From NCBI GenBank assembly GCA_024641705.1, contig JAHECO010000006.1, positions 123,879 to 187,878 of the forward strand: a DNA stretch of 64,000 nt, written 5' to 3'. This DNA comes from Candidatus Kryptoniota bacterium (lineage in GTDB: Bacteria; Bacteroidota; Ignavibacteria; Kryptoniales; JAKASW01). The translations under genes were made by a program, and so were the position numbers. The number at the start of each line of letters is the position of its first letter. Position 1 is the stretch's first letter. Of this stretch, positions 25,995-35,212 are shown in pieces. The notes below the pieces were generated by a model. That model was not told the DNA's origin, did not search any database, and worked only from the letters and a program-made list of their open reading frames with translations.

Positions 25995-27212
25995 ATGAGT
26001 GTAAGTCAGCTTGCAAGTTCGATAGCTGAATCGCCGACACTTAAGCTGAATGAAGAAGCCAGGGTGCTGAAAGAAAAGGGCGAAGCAGTTATTCACCTGG
26101 GAGCGGGTGAACCGAAAAACAAAGCTCCATTGTCCGCGATTCTCACCGCTTCGGCGAAACTGAACACCGCTGAGATCAAATATACCCCGACTGACGGGAT
26201 ACCGTCGCTCAAGAAGGCGATCATCAAATACACCGAGGAGAATTACGACAGGATCGTCGGTCCGGAAAACGTAATCGTCTCTGCCGGCGCGAAGCAGTCG
26301 GTGTACAATATCCTGTATTCGATAATCAACCCGCAGGACGAGGTGATAATACTGGCACCGTACTGGGTAAGCTATCCCGAGATGGTGAAGATGGTTTATG
26401 GTGTCCCGGTGATAGTCACTCCCGAAGACGGCAGTTTCTATCCGCGGATGGAAGACGTCATGAAGGGAGTCAGCAGCTACACAAAGGCCATCATCGTCAA
26501 TAGCCCGAACAATCCTTCCGGCGTAATGTACCCTGCTGAATTCATCGCGGAACTTGTCGAGTTCTGTGAGAATAAAGGCATCTACGTCATCATGGACGAC
26601 ATATACCACAAGCTGGTATTCGACGGGAAGACGGCGCCCTCGGCGTACAAATACACGAAGAAGGATATCGAATCGACTCACGTCATAGTGGTGAACGGAG
26701 TCTCGAAGCTTTACGGGATGACCGGGTTCAGAATCGGATGGGCCGTGACGAACAGGAAGCTGACACAGATAATGACCAACGTCCAGAGCCAGATCACTTC
26801 GTGTACCGCGGTCCTGCTCCAGGCTGCCGCAGAAGGTGCCCTGACCGGGCTGCAGAGCGCGGTCGACAGTCTCCGGATTACGCTCGAGAACAACAGGAAC
26901 GTCATGTTGGAGGAACTGCACGCTTTCGACGGGGTCAAGACGGTGAAACCGGACGGGACGTACTACTGTCTTCCGGACTTCAGCGCGTACTCCAGAGACT
27001 CGGTCGCACTTTCTCAGCTGCTTCTCAAGAAAGCTCTGGTTGTCACCGTACCGGGGAAGGAGTTCGGTATGGAGGGCCATTTGAGGCTGAGCTATGCCGG
27101 GTCGATAAAGGACGTCACCGAAGGTATCGAGCGCATTAAGTGGGCTTTGGATCCGAAATCACCCAAGGAAATTTACATAGGAGAACGAAAACTAGTGAGG
27201 GACTGGTTATGA
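25995..27212 (+). CDS. aspC: Class I pyridoxal-phosphate aminotransferase, probably aspartate aminotransferase
   Basis: This 405-residue enzyme interconverts aspartate/2-oxoglutarate and oxaloacetate/glutamate. Visible landmarks are HLGAGEPKNKAP near residue 34, YTPTDGIPSLKKAI, the SPNNPSGVMYP motif, IMDDIYHKLVF with its cofactor-binding Asp and Tyr, and the Schiff-base lysine in NGVSKLYGMTGFRIGW. The ATG at 25995 follows AAAAGGAG at a long distance. The stop overlaps the pckA start (TTATGA), so the pair is co-translated, linking aspartate, oxaloacetate and phosphoenolpyruvate. Substrate specificity within class I is inferred from overall similarity and context. Confidence 0.85.
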   Translation: MSVSQLASSIAESPTLKLNEEARVLKEKGEAVIHLGAGEPKNKAPLSAILTASAKLNTAEIKYTPTDGIPSLKKAIIKYTEENYDRIVGPENVIVSAGAKQSVYNILYSIINPQDEVIILAPYWVSYPEMVKMVYGVPVIVTPEDGSFYPRMEDVMKGVSSYTKAIIVNSPNNPSGVMYPAEFIAELVEFCENKGIYVIMDDIYHKLVFDGKTAPSAYKYTKKDIESTHVIVVNGVSKLYGMTGFRIGWAVTNRKLTQIMTNVQSQITSCTAVLLQAAAEGALTGLQSAVDSLRITLENNRNVMLEELHAFDGVKTVKPDGTYYCLPDFSAYSRDSVALSQLLLKKALVVTVPGKEFGMEGHLRLSYAGSIKDVTEGIERIKWALDPKSPKEIYIGERKLVRDWL

Positions 27213-28849
27213 ACAATATTTTGAATATAAAAACCCCGGCTGAAGGCGAAGCGAAAGGGTTAAAGAGCGACTACGGGCTGGACAACCACGGCATTTCCAA
27301 TCTCAGGATGTCGTACTGGAACCTCCCCACCGAAGCTCTCTACGAAGAGATCGCGTTCAGGGGCGAAGGGAGGATTACCCGGCTCGGTCCCGTTGTCGCC
27401 TTCACGGGCAAACACACCGCCCGCTCGGCGAGCGACAAGTATATCGTTAAGGAGCCTTCCACGGACGAGCACATCTGGTGGGGGCAATACAACCGGCCAT
27501 TCAGTCCCGACAAGTTCGACGGCCTGTACAACCGCCTCCTCGGTTTCATGCAGGGAAGGGATATGTTCGTGCAGGACTGCTACGTTGGAGCCGATCCCGA
27601 ATACCAGATGCCCGTGCGCGTGATCGCCGAGAAAGCGTGGCACGCCATGTTCGCCAGGAACATGTTCTTACTTCCAAAGACCAATGAGGACTATCGCAGG
27701 CACGTACCCGATTTCACGGTGATTGCCGTCCCATCGTTCAAGGCGATTCCCCAAATCGACGGGACTGCGAGCGAGACTTTCATCGTCCTGAACTTCGCAC
27801 GGAGGGTGTGCATCATAGGCAACACGGCCTACGCCGGTGAAATAAAGAAATCGGTCTTTACGATTATGAACTATCTCATGCCGCTCCAGGGAGTGATGTC
27901 TATGCACAGCTCGGCAAACATAGGCAGCGACGGCAAGTCGGCTATCTTCTTCGGCCTTTCCGGCACTGGGAAGACGACACTCTCCGCCGATCCCAAGCGC
28001 AGGCTGATCGGAGACGACGAGCACGGGTGGAGCGACGGCGGTGTATTCAATTTCGAGGGCGGATGCTACGCGAAGGTGATACGGCTTTCTGAATCCGCGG
28101 AACCGGAAATATACTCGACAACCAAAATGTTCGGTACGATCCTCGAGAACGTCGTGTTCGACAACGTCACGCGCATGATAGATCTTGACGACGAGACGAT
28201 TACCGAAAACACGCGCGCTTCGTATCCGCTCGAATACATAGCGAATGCGGTTCCCGAGAAGAAGGGCGGCCATCCGAAGAATATCATCTTGCTGACCTGC
28301 GACGCATCGGGGGTTATGCCTCCGATTTCCAAGCTCAGCCCCGACCAGGCGATTTACCAGTTCATCTCCGGCTACACTTCGAAGATCGCCGGGACCGAGG
28401 TCGGGCTCGGCAAGGAACCTGAAATGACTTTCAGCACTTGTTTCGGCGCTCCCTTCATGGTGCACCATCCTAACTTCTATGCCGACCTTCTCAAGCGAAA
28501 GATCATCAACCATGATGTCAATTGCTGGCTGCTGAACACCGGTTGGATCGGCGGTGCATTCGGTGTGGGGAAGAGAATCAGTATCAGCTACACGCGCGCT
28601 CTCCTCAATGCAGCGCTCGACGGGTCGCTGTTGAAGTCCAAGTTCGCGAAAGACTCGGTCTTCGGCTTCGAGGTGCCGAAGAGTTGCGAGGGTGTTCCGG
28701 CGAACATACTCGATCCGGCGGGATCGTGGCCCAGCAAAGACGAGTACATGAAGAAATACAAACAGCTGGCCTCCCGTTTTGTGGAGAACTTCAAGAAGTT
28801 CGAGACCGGCTGTCCGCCCGAGGTTGTCAAGGCGGGGCCGAAGCTGTAA
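27209..28849 (+). CDS. pckA: Phosphoenolpyruvate carboxykinase (ATP)
   Basis: PckA converts oxaloacetate and ATP to phosphoenolpyruvate, CO2 and ADP for gluconeogenesis. The 546-residue protein has the kinase loop GLSGTGKTTLSAD, the metal-site region DDEHGWSDGGVFNFEGGC, LTCDASGVMPP and the C-terminal NTGWIGGAFGVGKR, all typical of the ATP-dependent class. The chosen ATG overlaps the aspC stop and has GAGGGA eight bases upstream; a longer frame beginning inside aspC is rejected. It probably shares the aspC promoter. Confidence 0.95.
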   Translation: MNNILNIKTPAEGEAKGLKSDYGLDNHGISNLRMSYWNLPTEALYEEIAFRGEGRITRLGPVVAFTGKHTARSASDKYIVKEPSTDEHIWWGQYNRPFSPDKFDGLYNRLLGFMQGRDMFVQDCYVGADPEYQMPVRVIAEKAWHAMFARNMFLLPKTNEDYRRHVPDFTVIAVPSFKAIPQIDGTASETFIVLNFARRVCIIGNTAYAGEIKKSVFTIMNYLMPLQGVMSMHSSANIGSDGKSAIFFGLSGTGKTTLSADPKRRLIGDDEHGWSDGGVFNFEGGCYAKVIRLSESAEPEIYSTTKMFGTILENVVFDNVTRMIDLDDETITENTRASYPLEYIANAVPEKKGGHPKNIILLTCDASGVMPPISKLSPDQAIYQFISGYTSKIAGTEVGLGKEPEMTFSTCFGAPFMVHHPNFYADLLKRKIINHDVNCWLLNTGWIGGAFGVGKRISISYTRALLNAALDGSLLKSKFAKDSVFGFEVPKSCEGVPANILDPAGSWPSKDEYMKKYKQLASRFVENFKKFETGCPPEVVKAGPKL

Positions 28850-28850
28850 T

Positions 28851-28921
28851 AATCGGTAAGCCTTGCGAGGGTTTGCGGCGAAGTGTCGCGTCCGGGGACC
28901 TTCGCAAGGCGTCTGCCGATT
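28851..28921 (+). ncRNA. Extended RNA hairpin between pckA and ffh (terminator or small structured RNA)
   Basis: AATCGG (28851-28856) pairs with CCGATT (28916-28921), and inside it GCCTTGCGA (28860-28868) pairs with TCGCAAGGC (28902-28910), leaving a 33-base apical region. A second small hairpin, GGCCG/CGGCC, lies at 28944-28961. There is no T-run. It lacks the SRP RNA tetraloop and asymmetric-loop sequences, so it is not 4.5S RNA despite lying beside ffh. Confidence 0.4.
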
Positions 28922-29004
28922 GAGGGCTGAAGGCTCACAAATTGGCCGGTTTGGGGCGGCCTGGGGTTCTGGCAAACAATCCTCCCGATAGGGACCGTCC
29001 AAAA

Positions 29005-29036
29005 TTTGCAACAATCTCCAATTTTGCGTAAATTTT
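29005..29036 (+). promoter_or_regulatory. Bacteroidota-type promoter of the ffh operon
   Basis: TTTG at 29005-29008 and TAAATTTT at 29029-29036 are separated by exactly 20 bases, a near match to TTTG-N19/21-TAnnTTTG. The ffh ATG lies 27 bases further on and has no Shine-Dalgarno site. Confidence 0.6.
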
Positions 29037-29062
29037 CAGGCAATTTTTGACTTTTTTGTCGT

Positions 29063-30391
29063 ATGTTTGAACAAATTTCCGAAAAATTCGAAGGCATATT
29101 CCACCGGCTGAGTGGACAGGCGCGCATCTCCGATGAGAATATCGCAGATGCGGTGAGAGAAGTGCGGCGTGCGCTTCTTGAAGGCGATGTCAACTACAAG
29201 GTCGCACGCCAGTTTACTGACGACGTCCAGAAGAAAGCTATCGGGAAAGACGTCGTCAAGAGCCTCAATCCGGGACAGGTGTTCGTCAAGATTGTCTATG
29301 ACGAGATGGTTCAACTTCTCGGTGGATCGACGAGTGAGCTCGAGATCACTCAGGACATCCCGAATGTGATTATGATTGCCGGACTACAGGGTTCCGGTAA
29401 GACCACATTCGCGGCGAAACTTGCCAACTATCTGAAGACAAAGGGGCGTTATCCGCTCCTTGTTGCCTGCGACGTTCACAGACCCGCTGCGATCGATCAG
29501 CTCGAGACGCTGGGTCAGCAGATAAACATACCTGTCTTTCTCGACCGGGGCGCGGCCGCTGCCGACATTGCTTCGAGGTCGATCGACTACGCGAGAAAAA
29601 ACGCACGCGATATAGCGATCGTAGATACTGCCGGCAGGCTTCACATCGACGAGGAAATGATGCGCGAGGCGGAGGATGTGAAGGCCGCCGTCAATCCGCA
29701 CCAGATACTCTTCGTCGTCGATGCCATGACGGGACAGGATGCCGTGAACACGGCGCAGGAATTCAACCGGCGGCTCGACTTCGGCGGAGTCGTGCTGACG
29801 AAGCTAGACGGCGATGCGCGCGGCGGTGCTGCGTTGTCGGTCAGGACCGTCGTCCAGAAACCGATAAAGTTCGTAAGCCTGGGCGAGAAGCTGGACCAGC
29901 TCGAAGTTTTTCACCCCGAGAGGATGGCGTCCCGGATTCTTGGGATGGGAGACGTAGTAACTCTTGTCGAGAAAGTGCAGGAACAGGTCGACGAGAAGAA
30001 GGCGGAGAAGCTCGAGCAGCGGCTGAGAAGGAACGAGTTCACGCTTGAAGACTTCAGGGACCAATTGAGACAGATCAAGAAGATGGGTCCGCTGAAGGAC
30101 GTGCTCTCTATGATTCCCGGTGTAGCCGGGGCTGTCCGGAACGCTGTCATTGACGACAAGGCTCTTGTCAGGGTCGAGGCGATAATCAGTTCGATGACCG
30201 TTTCCGAAAGAGAGAAGCCGCAGATAATAGACGGGCGGCGAAGGAAGAGGATCGCGGCCGGGAGCGGGACGACGGTTCAGGAAATAAACAGACTTTTGAA
30301 ACAATTCTCGGAAATGCAGAGGATGTTCAAGACCCTTTCCAAAGGAAAATTCGGAAAGGCTGCTTTAGCGAATATGCGTTTCCCCCTTTAA
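29063..30391 (+). CDS. ffh: Signal recognition particle protein Ffh
   Basis: Ffh is the GTPase of the signal recognition particle and delivers ribosomes making membrane proteins to FtsY and the Sec translocon. The 442-residue protein has the N domain (1-85), G domain motifs GLQGSGKTTFAAKLA, DVHRPAAIDQL, DTAGRLHIDEEM and TKLDGDARGGAAL, and the C-terminal M domain (about 300-435). The final part is lysine- and arginine-rich (FKTLSKGKFGKAALANM). It heads the cluster ffh-rpsP-khpA-rimM-trmD-rplS, a widespread translation/secretion gene order. Confidence 0.97.
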   Translation: MFEQISEKFEGIFHRLSGQARISDENIADAVREVRRALLEGDVNYKVARQFTDDVQKKAIGKDVVKSLNPGQVFVKIVYDEMVQLLGGSTSELEITQDIPNVIMIAGLQGSGKTTFAAKLANYLKTKGRYPLLVACDVHRPAAIDQLETLGQQINIPVFLDRGAAAADIASRSIDYARKNARDIAIVDTAGRLHIDEEMMREAEDVKAAVNPHQILFVVDAMTGQDAVNTAQEFNRRLDFGGVVLTKLDGDARGGAALSVRTVVQKPIKFVSLGEKLDQLEVFHPERMASRILGMGDVVTLVEKVQEQVDEKKAEKLEQRLRRNEFTLEDFRDQLRQIKKMGPLKDVLSMIPGVAGAVRNAVIDDKALVRVEAIISSMTVSEREKPQIIDGRRRKRIAAGSGTTVQEINRLLKQFSEMQRMFKTLSKGKFGKAALANMRFPL

Positions 30392-30406
30392 AATTCGGAG
30401 GATAAT

Positions 30407-30859
30407 TTGGCGGTAAGACTCAGATTACGAAAAACAGGACGAAAGAATCAGCCATCTTACAAGGTTGTGGCTGCGGATTCCCGTTCGCCTCGGGACGGAC
30501 GATTTCTCGAGACTGTCGGTACGTACAATCCGCTGCGGAACCCTGCAGAAATAAAGTTCAATGAAGAGAAGGCGTTCAAGTGGCTGAAGCGCGGCGCGCT
30601 GCCGACCGACACGGTACGCAGTCTGCTTCGTAAGTCTGGATTGTGGTACAAGTGGTACCTGACCAAGAAAGGTTTGGACGAATCCGCGATGGCGCAGAAG
30701 CTGGCCGAATGGCAGGCGGCTCAGGAGGCTAAACTTGCCCGCGACGCGGAGCGCAAGCAGAGACGCAGAGCGTCGAAGAAGGCAAAGAAAGCCGCCGGTG
30801 CTGCTCCTGCGGCCGAAGCCGGCGCTCCGTCGGGAACCACAACCGAAAAACCTGCTTGA
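30407..30859 (+). CDS. rpsP: 30S ribosomal protein S16 with long basic C-terminal tail
   Basis: S16 stabilises the 5' domain of 16S rRNA in the small subunit. The first 80 residues show the family core (RLRLRKTGRKNQPSYKVVAA, DGRFLETVGTYNP, WLKRGALPTDTVRSLL). The remaining 70 residues form an alanine/lysine-rich helix-like tail (SKKAKKAAGAAPAAEAG), longer than in E. coli S16 (82 residues) but usual for Bacteroidota. The start is TTG, with GGAGG nine bases upstream, and lies 15 bases after ffh. Confidence 0.95.
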   Translation: MAVRLRLRKTGRKNQPSYKVVAADSRSPRDGRFLETVGTYNPLRNPAEIKFNEEKAFKWLKRGALPTDTVRSLLRKSGLWYKWYLTKKGLDESAMAQKLAEWQAAQEAKLARDAERKQRRRASKKAKKAAGAAPAAEAGAPSGTTTEKPA

Positions 30860-31112
30860 GTTTGTCCCGATGGGATTAGATTATAGTTGCAATGGTAATT
30901 GTCGCGTTAACCGTGAGACCCTTACGGCACAGGGGGACAGCGGGTTGGCGGCGGCAAATCTTCAACTATTCTTCTCCCGATTCGCTCGGGGGGAGAGCTA
31001 GGAGCAATCTGCCCGCATCGAGCGGGTGGATGGTTATCAGGCTCAGGTGATACCCGGCTTGTTTAACCTGTTTCTCAAAGGCGGCGGGCCGGGCAGGAAA
31101 AGGAGGTCCGCG
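30860..31112 (+). other. Non-coding gap inside the ribosomal cluster with two hairpins
   Basis: Between rpsP and khpA lie 253 bases with no gene. Hairpins occur at 30974-30995 (CTCCCGA with a bulged TCGGGGGGAG partner) and 31012-31026 (CCCGC/GCGGG). They could attenuate or process the operon transcript; no known leader motif was recognised. Confidence 0.3.
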
Positions 31113-31349
31113 ATGCATGACTTCGTTGATTATGTAGTGAAAAAACTGGTGGACAAACCTGATAGCGTTCAGCTGACCCAGGAGGAGAAAGAAGCCAATA
31201 AGGTGGTCTTCCAGCTCAAGGTCGATCCGGATGACGTAGGGAAGGTGATCGGCCGCAAAGGACGGACTGCCAACGCGATTAGGACACTGTTGAGCGCCGT
31301 CGCGGCGCGTGAAGGCAAACGCGCGATCTTAGAAATAATCGACAAGTAA
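31113..31349 (+). CDS. khpA: KH-domain RNA-binding protein KhpA
   Basis: This 78-residue protein consists of a single type II KH domain with the GxxG loop in VGKVIGRKGRTANAIRTLL. KhpA binds RNA and in several bacteria pairs with KhpB to affect cell division and small-RNA regulation. A perfect AAAAGGAGG seven bases before the ATG fixes the start and rules out a longer frame. Its place between rpsP and rimM is the standard one. Confidence 0.92.
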   Translation: MHDFVDYVVKKLVDKPDSVQLTQEEKEANKVVFQLKVDPDDVGKVIGRKGRTANAIRTLLSAVAAREGKRAILEIIDK

Positions 31350-31443
31350 TTCCCCTGCGCCGTAAGTCTCGATAGCAAGATCAAAGCCGCGGTCCGAAGG
31401 GAGGACCCACAGTGGACACCGTCGGAAAGGGATACCTGCCGCC

Positions 31444-32010
31444 ATGGAAGAGGAAATGGACGAGCTTGTGCTCATCGGAGTGATAAAAAAAGTCCGCAGC
31501 AACAAAGGCGATCTCAAGGTCGAATCCATGAGCGACTTTCCGGAACGCTTCTCGGAACTCAAGGAAGCATTTGTCCGGAAACCCGGTTCGACCGGCGCGG
31601 TCAGAGTCGAAATTGAAAAAAGTGAATTTGTGAACAACTATGCCGTCATACGACTGAAGGGAGTCGACTCGTACGACTCTGCGGAAGCCCTGTTGGGTGC
31701 CGAGGTGCTCGTCCGCGAGACAGATCGCGTCGTTCCTCCCGACGGGACATATTTTGTCGATTCGCTGGTCGACATGCGGGTCGTCGATGCGGACGGCAGT
31801 GAGATAGGCATAGTGCGCGACGTGCTCTCGGGTCCGAAGCAAAGCATACTGCGGATCGGGATGAAGGACGGAAGAGAGTTCGATCTTCCTTTCGTCAACG
31901 CGTTCATCAAGAATGTCGACCGGGATACCGGTGAGATTACGGTGGAATTGATCGAAGGCATCATTGAAGAGACAGGTTCGGGAAAAGGGAGACATCTCCG
32001 TGAGAATTGA
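31444..32010 (+). CDS. rimM: Ribosome maturation factor RimM
   Basis: RimM assists assembly of the 30S subunit head by binding S19. The 188-residue protein has the RimM N-terminal barrel ([20 protein letters not shown]) and the C-terminal PRC barrel ([30 protein letters not shown]). The ATG start lacks an obvious ribosome-binding site nearby. Its end overlaps the GTG start of trmD, indicating coupling. Confidence 0.93.
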   Translation: MEEEMDELVLIGVIKKVRSNKGDLKVESMSDFPERFSELKEAFVRKPGSTGAVRVEIEKSEFVNNYAVIRLKGVDSYDSAEALLGAEVLVRETDRVVPPDGTYFVDSLVDMRVVDADGSEIGIVRDVLSGPKQSILRIGMKDGREFDLPFVNAFIKNVDRDTGEITVELIEGIIEETGSGKGRHLREN

Positions 32011-32722
32011 CATCGTCACCGCGTTCCCGAAGATGCTTGAAAGCCCTCTGAATGAGAGCATGCTGAAGAAGGCGCAGGAAAGGAAGGTCGTCGAGATAGT
32101 GGTCCACGACCTTCGAGACTACGCCCACGACAAGCACAGAACCGTCGACGACTCGCCCTACGGGGGAGGGGCCGGAATGGTTCTGAAGCCGGAGCCGGTG
32201 TTCGAAGCCGTCGAAGCCCTTCTTGCAGAACGCACATACAGTGAAGTGATTCTCCTGACAGCCGATGGTGAGACATTTAACCAGAGCATTGCGAACGAGA
32301 TCTCTTTGAAAGCCAATCTCATTTTTATCTGCGGGCATTACAAAGGCGTCGACGAGCGAATCCGCGAGCGGCTTGTTACCCGGGAGATTTCTATCGGAGA
32401 TTATGTGCTTACCGGCGGGGAGATCGCCGCACTGACGGTGATCGATGCGGTGGTCAGGCTTCTGCCCGGCGCGCTCGGAGACAGCGAGAGTGCGCTCAAC
32501 GATTCATTCCAGACGGGGTTGCTCGATTCGCCGCAGTACACCAGGCCGGCGGAATTCAGGGGCATGAAAGTGCCTGAGGTACTGCTTGCCGGAGACCACG
32601 AGGAGGTGCGGAAGTGGCGGGAGGCGAAGAGCATTGAAAGGACTACCGCACGCAGGCCCGATTTGATAGAGAAGTTTTTGTCCGAGCCCGATGCCGCCAA
32701 GGCGCCGGCTCATAAAAAGTGA
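32000..32722 (+). CDS. trmD: tRNA (guanine-37-N1)-methyltransferase
   Basis: TrmD methylates G37 of tRNAs next to the anticodon, preventing frameshifts. The 240-residue protein has the SPOUT trefoil-knot signature [17 protein letters not shown] and [15 protein letters not shown], plus the N-terminal [11 protein letters not shown]. The GTG start at 32000 gives the conserved N-terminus and lies behind GGGAGA; the longer TTG reading inside rimM is less likely. It overlaps rimM by 11 bases. Confidence 0.95.
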   Translation: MRIDIVTAFPKMLESPLNESMLKKAQERKVVEIVVHDLRDYAHDKHRTVDDSPYGGGAGMVLKPEPVFEAVEALLAERTYSEVILLTADGETFNQSIANEISLKANLIFICGHYKGVDERIRERLVTREISIGDYVLTGGEIAALTVIDAVVRLLPGALGDSESALNDSFQTGLLDSPQYTRPAEFRGMKVPEVLLAGDHEEVRKWREAKSIERTTARRPDLIEKFLSEPDAAKAPAHKK

Positions 32723-32739
32723 GAAAATGGAGAACAAAT

Positions 32740-33078
32740 ATGAACAAGATATCTTTAGTTGAAGCAGCGCATCTCAAGACTGACCTTCCCCAGTTCAGGC
32801 CGGGCGACACAGTCAACGTGCACTTCCGCGTTATCGAAGGAGACAAGGAGCGTATTCAGGATTTTGAGGGCATCGTGATCAGTAGGCGCGGCGCAGGACT
32901 CAAAGAGACATTCACGGTACGCAAGATCTCCAACGGGGTCGGAGTAGAGAGGATTTTCCCGATTCACTCTCCGCGCATCGCGAAGATCGAGATGGTCCGC
33001 AGCGGAAAGGTGAGGCGGGCTAAGCTCTTCTACCTGAGAGAGCTTGCGAGCAAGGCAGTTCGCCAGAAAACTACCTGA
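32740..33078 (+). CDS. rplS: 50S ribosomal protein L19
   Basis: L19 sits at the interface between subunits. The 112-residue protein has the core [46 protein letters not shown] and the C-terminal [14 protein letters not shown]. The chosen ATG is behind TGGAGAAC and lies 17 bases after trmD. It closes the translation cluster. Confidence 0.96.
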   Translation: MNKISLVEAAHLKTDLPQFRPGDTVNVHFRVIEGDKERIQDFEGIVISRRGAGLKETFTVRKISNGVGVERIFPIHSPRIAKIEMVRSGKVRRAKLFYLRELASKAVRQKTT

Positions 33079-33096
33079 CGATTCGGAGGCGGATCG

Positions 33097-34263
33097 ATGC
33101 AGTCAAACGGGTCCCACCCAGGCGGGCCGCCTTTGACCACTTTCATGCAACCGGACGGGAGAGAGATGCTCGAACTTCAGGACATTGACGCGTTTACCGG
33201 CCTGGAAGACATTCTGGAGAAAGTGAAGGCCGGCGAGAGACTTAACCGCGAAGACGGCATAAGGCTGTATAACACGAACAATCTTCTTGCGCTGGGGTAC
33301 ATGGCAAACCTGGTCCGCGAAAGGATCAACGGGTCCAACACCTATTTCGTCAAGAACTACTATCTCAACTACACGAATATCTGTGAGTTGGACTGCAAGT
33401 TCTGTTCGTTCTTCCGGAAGGAAGGGCAGGACGGCGCTTTTCTCATGAGTCTCGAGGAAATCTTCAGGACGGTCGAGAGCGACAAAGAGAATATCACCGA
33501 GATGCACATGGTCGGCGGGCTGCACAACGGCCTTCCGTATGACTATTACCTCAAGCTCCTCCGCGGCATAAAACAGATCGACCCGAGAATTCACATCAAA
33601 GCTTTCACGGCCGTTGAGATAGACTTCTTTGCCAGGCTCTACGGACTGACGGTCGAGAAGGTGCTTCTCGATTTCAAGGAAGCGGGACTCGATGCGATGC
33701 CGGGAGGCGGAGCAGAGATCTTCAGCGAGCGCGTCCGCGCAAAGATGTTTGCCGACAAAATCGGTGCTGACGAATGGATCAGTGTCATAAAGACTGCCCA
33801 CAAGCTCGGGATCCCTTCGAATGCGACCATGCTCTACGGTCATATGGAGAAGATCGAGGAAAGAGTCGATCACCTCATCCGTCTCCGCGAGGTACAGGAT
33901 GAGACTAAAGGCTTCTTTGCCTTCATTCCTCTGGCGTACCATCCTCACGTGGAAGACTCGACTCAATGGGCGACCGGTGTCGACAACCTGAAAAGCATAG
34001 CGGTCGGCAGACTGATGCTGGACAATTTCCCGCACATCAAGGCGTACTGGATATCGATGGGACCCAAGGTTGCGCAGATCAGTCTCGGCTTCGGGGCCGA
34101 TGACCTCGATGGGACAGTCCGCGATGAACGCGTCTTTCGCATGGCGGGGGCGTCGACTGAAACATCGCTGACGAAACGTCAGCTGGTGAAGCTGATCAAG
34201 GACGCGGGAAGAATACCCATCGAACGTGATGCCTTGTATAACACATTAGAGAGTTTTGCCTGA
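33097..34263 (+). CDS. mqnE: Aminofutalosine synthase MqnE (radical SAM)
   Basis: MqnE joins the enol ether made by MqnA to S-adenosylmethionine, forming aminofutalosine in the alternative menaquinone pathway. The 388-residue protein has the radical-SAM cluster motif CELDCKFCSFFRKEG, MHMVGGLHNGLPYDYY, the MPGGGAEIFSERVR segment and C-terminal RMAGASTE. It begins 18 bases after rplS, so the housekeeping transcript may continue into it. The neighbour mqnA confirms the pathway and distinguishes it from other CofH-like enzymes. Confidence 0.93.
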   Translation: MQSNGSHPGGPPLTTFMQPDGREMLELQDIDAFTGLEDILEKVKAGERLNREDGIRLYNTNNLLALGYMANLVRERINGSNTYFVKNYYLNYTNICELDCKFCSFFRKEGQDGAFLMSLEEIFRTVESDKENITEMHMVGGLHNGLPYDYYLKLLRGIKQIDPRIHIKAFTAVEIDFFARLYGLTVEKVLLDFKEAGLDAMPGGGAEIFSERVRAKMFADKIGADEWISVIKTAHKLGIPSNATMLYGHMEKIEERVDHLIRLREVQDETKGFFAFIPLAYHPHVEDSTQWATGVDNLKSIAVGRLMLDNFPHIKAYWISMGPKVAQISLGFGADDLDGTVRDERVFRMAGASTETSLTKRQLVKLIKDAGRIPIERDALYNTLESFA

Positions 34264-34296
34264 GCCAAAAGCCGGGCAAAAGACAGGTGAAATGAA

Positions 34297-35154
34297 ATGG
34301 CGGATCCAAAAGATCTTTCTTCAAAGAGAAGGCTGGGGGCGGTCAGCTTCCTGAACACAAAACCTCTTATTTACGGAATCGAAAGAAACCTCCTTCCCCA
34401 CAACTTCCAGCTCACCAAGGCGATACCTTCATCGCTGGCCGTGCAGCTGAATGCCGGCAAGCTGGATGTCGCGCTGATACCGAGCATCGCCTATGCAAAG
34501 AACAGCCCGACCCTCAGGATCGTGCCGGATTGCGGGATCATAGCACACGGCGCCGTCAACAGCATCAGGCTTTACTTCAACAAAGATTTGAAGAGCATAC
34601 GGAGCGTCGCTCTCGATATAAGTTCAATGACTTCCGTGGTGCTTACGAAGATAATCCTCGCGGAGAGATACGAGATGAAGCCGGAGTTCATCGCTGCGGA
34701 ACCTGACCTGGAGAAGATGCTTGCTTCTGCGGATGCAGCTCTCGTCATCGGCGACACAGCCCTCTTTAAGACACAGTCCGTCGGCGGAAACTACCTCGAC
34801 CTGGCGGAGGAGTGGTACGATATGACCGGCCTGCCGTTCGTTTTCGCGGTCTGGGCCGGAAGGGCGGGGGCAATCACGCTCGACGATACTCAGGCCATAA
34901 TTTCTTCGAAGAACCTCGGCCTGGACAATATCGACGACGTATGCAGGGCGGCGGCCGAAGAATACGGCGCGGATTTCAACCTTGTCAGGTCCTACCTCAC
35001 CGACAATATTCAGTTCAACCTCGGCGAAGAGGAGATTGCCGGAATGAGACAGTATTTCGAGCTTGCCTACTTCCACGGGGCTCTCGAGTATCTGCCGCAG
35101 ATGAATTTCTACCCACTGGAGTCGCCGGCCGGGGAACTCCCTTCCCACACGTAG
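34297..35154 (+). CDS. mqnA: Chorismate dehydratase MqnA
   Basis: MqnA dehydrates chorismate to 3-enolpyruvylbenzoate, the first step of the futalosine pathway. The 285-residue protein has the periplasmic-binding-like fold features RLGAVSFLNTKPLIYGIE, LDVALIPSIAYAK, NSIRLYFNKDL and LPFVFAVWAGRAG. It follows mqnE by 33 bases. The later genes of the pathway are not in the window. Confidence 0.93.
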   Translation: MADPKDLSSKRRLGAVSFLNTKPLIYGIERNLLPHNFQLTKAIPSSLAVQLNAGKLDVALIPSIAYAKNSPTLRIVPDCGIIAHGAVNSIRLYFNKDLKSIRSVALDISSMTSVVLTKIILAERYEMKPEFIAAEPDLEKMLASADAALVIGDTALFKTQSVGGNYLDLAEEWYDMTGLPFVFAVWAGRAGAITLDDTQAIISSKNLGLDNIDDVCRAAAEEYGADFNLVRSYLTDNIQFNLGEEEIAGMRQYFELAYFHGALEYLPQMNFYPLESPAGELPSHT

Positions 35155-35212
35155 CGAACTGTAACAATTTCCTCCTTTTTCGTAGATTCGTTGAGAAAAA
35201 GGAGTATACAAG

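Noticed and set aside
25896..27080. A 394-residue minus-strand ORF opposite aspC
   Set aside because: The plus strand encodes a full aminotransferase with the Schiff-base lysine motif; the antisense frame has no features.
28851..29040. Signal recognition particle (4.5S) RNA next to ffh
   Set aside because: The hairpin region lacks the conserved GGAA-type tetraloop and asymmetric loop of SRP RNA.
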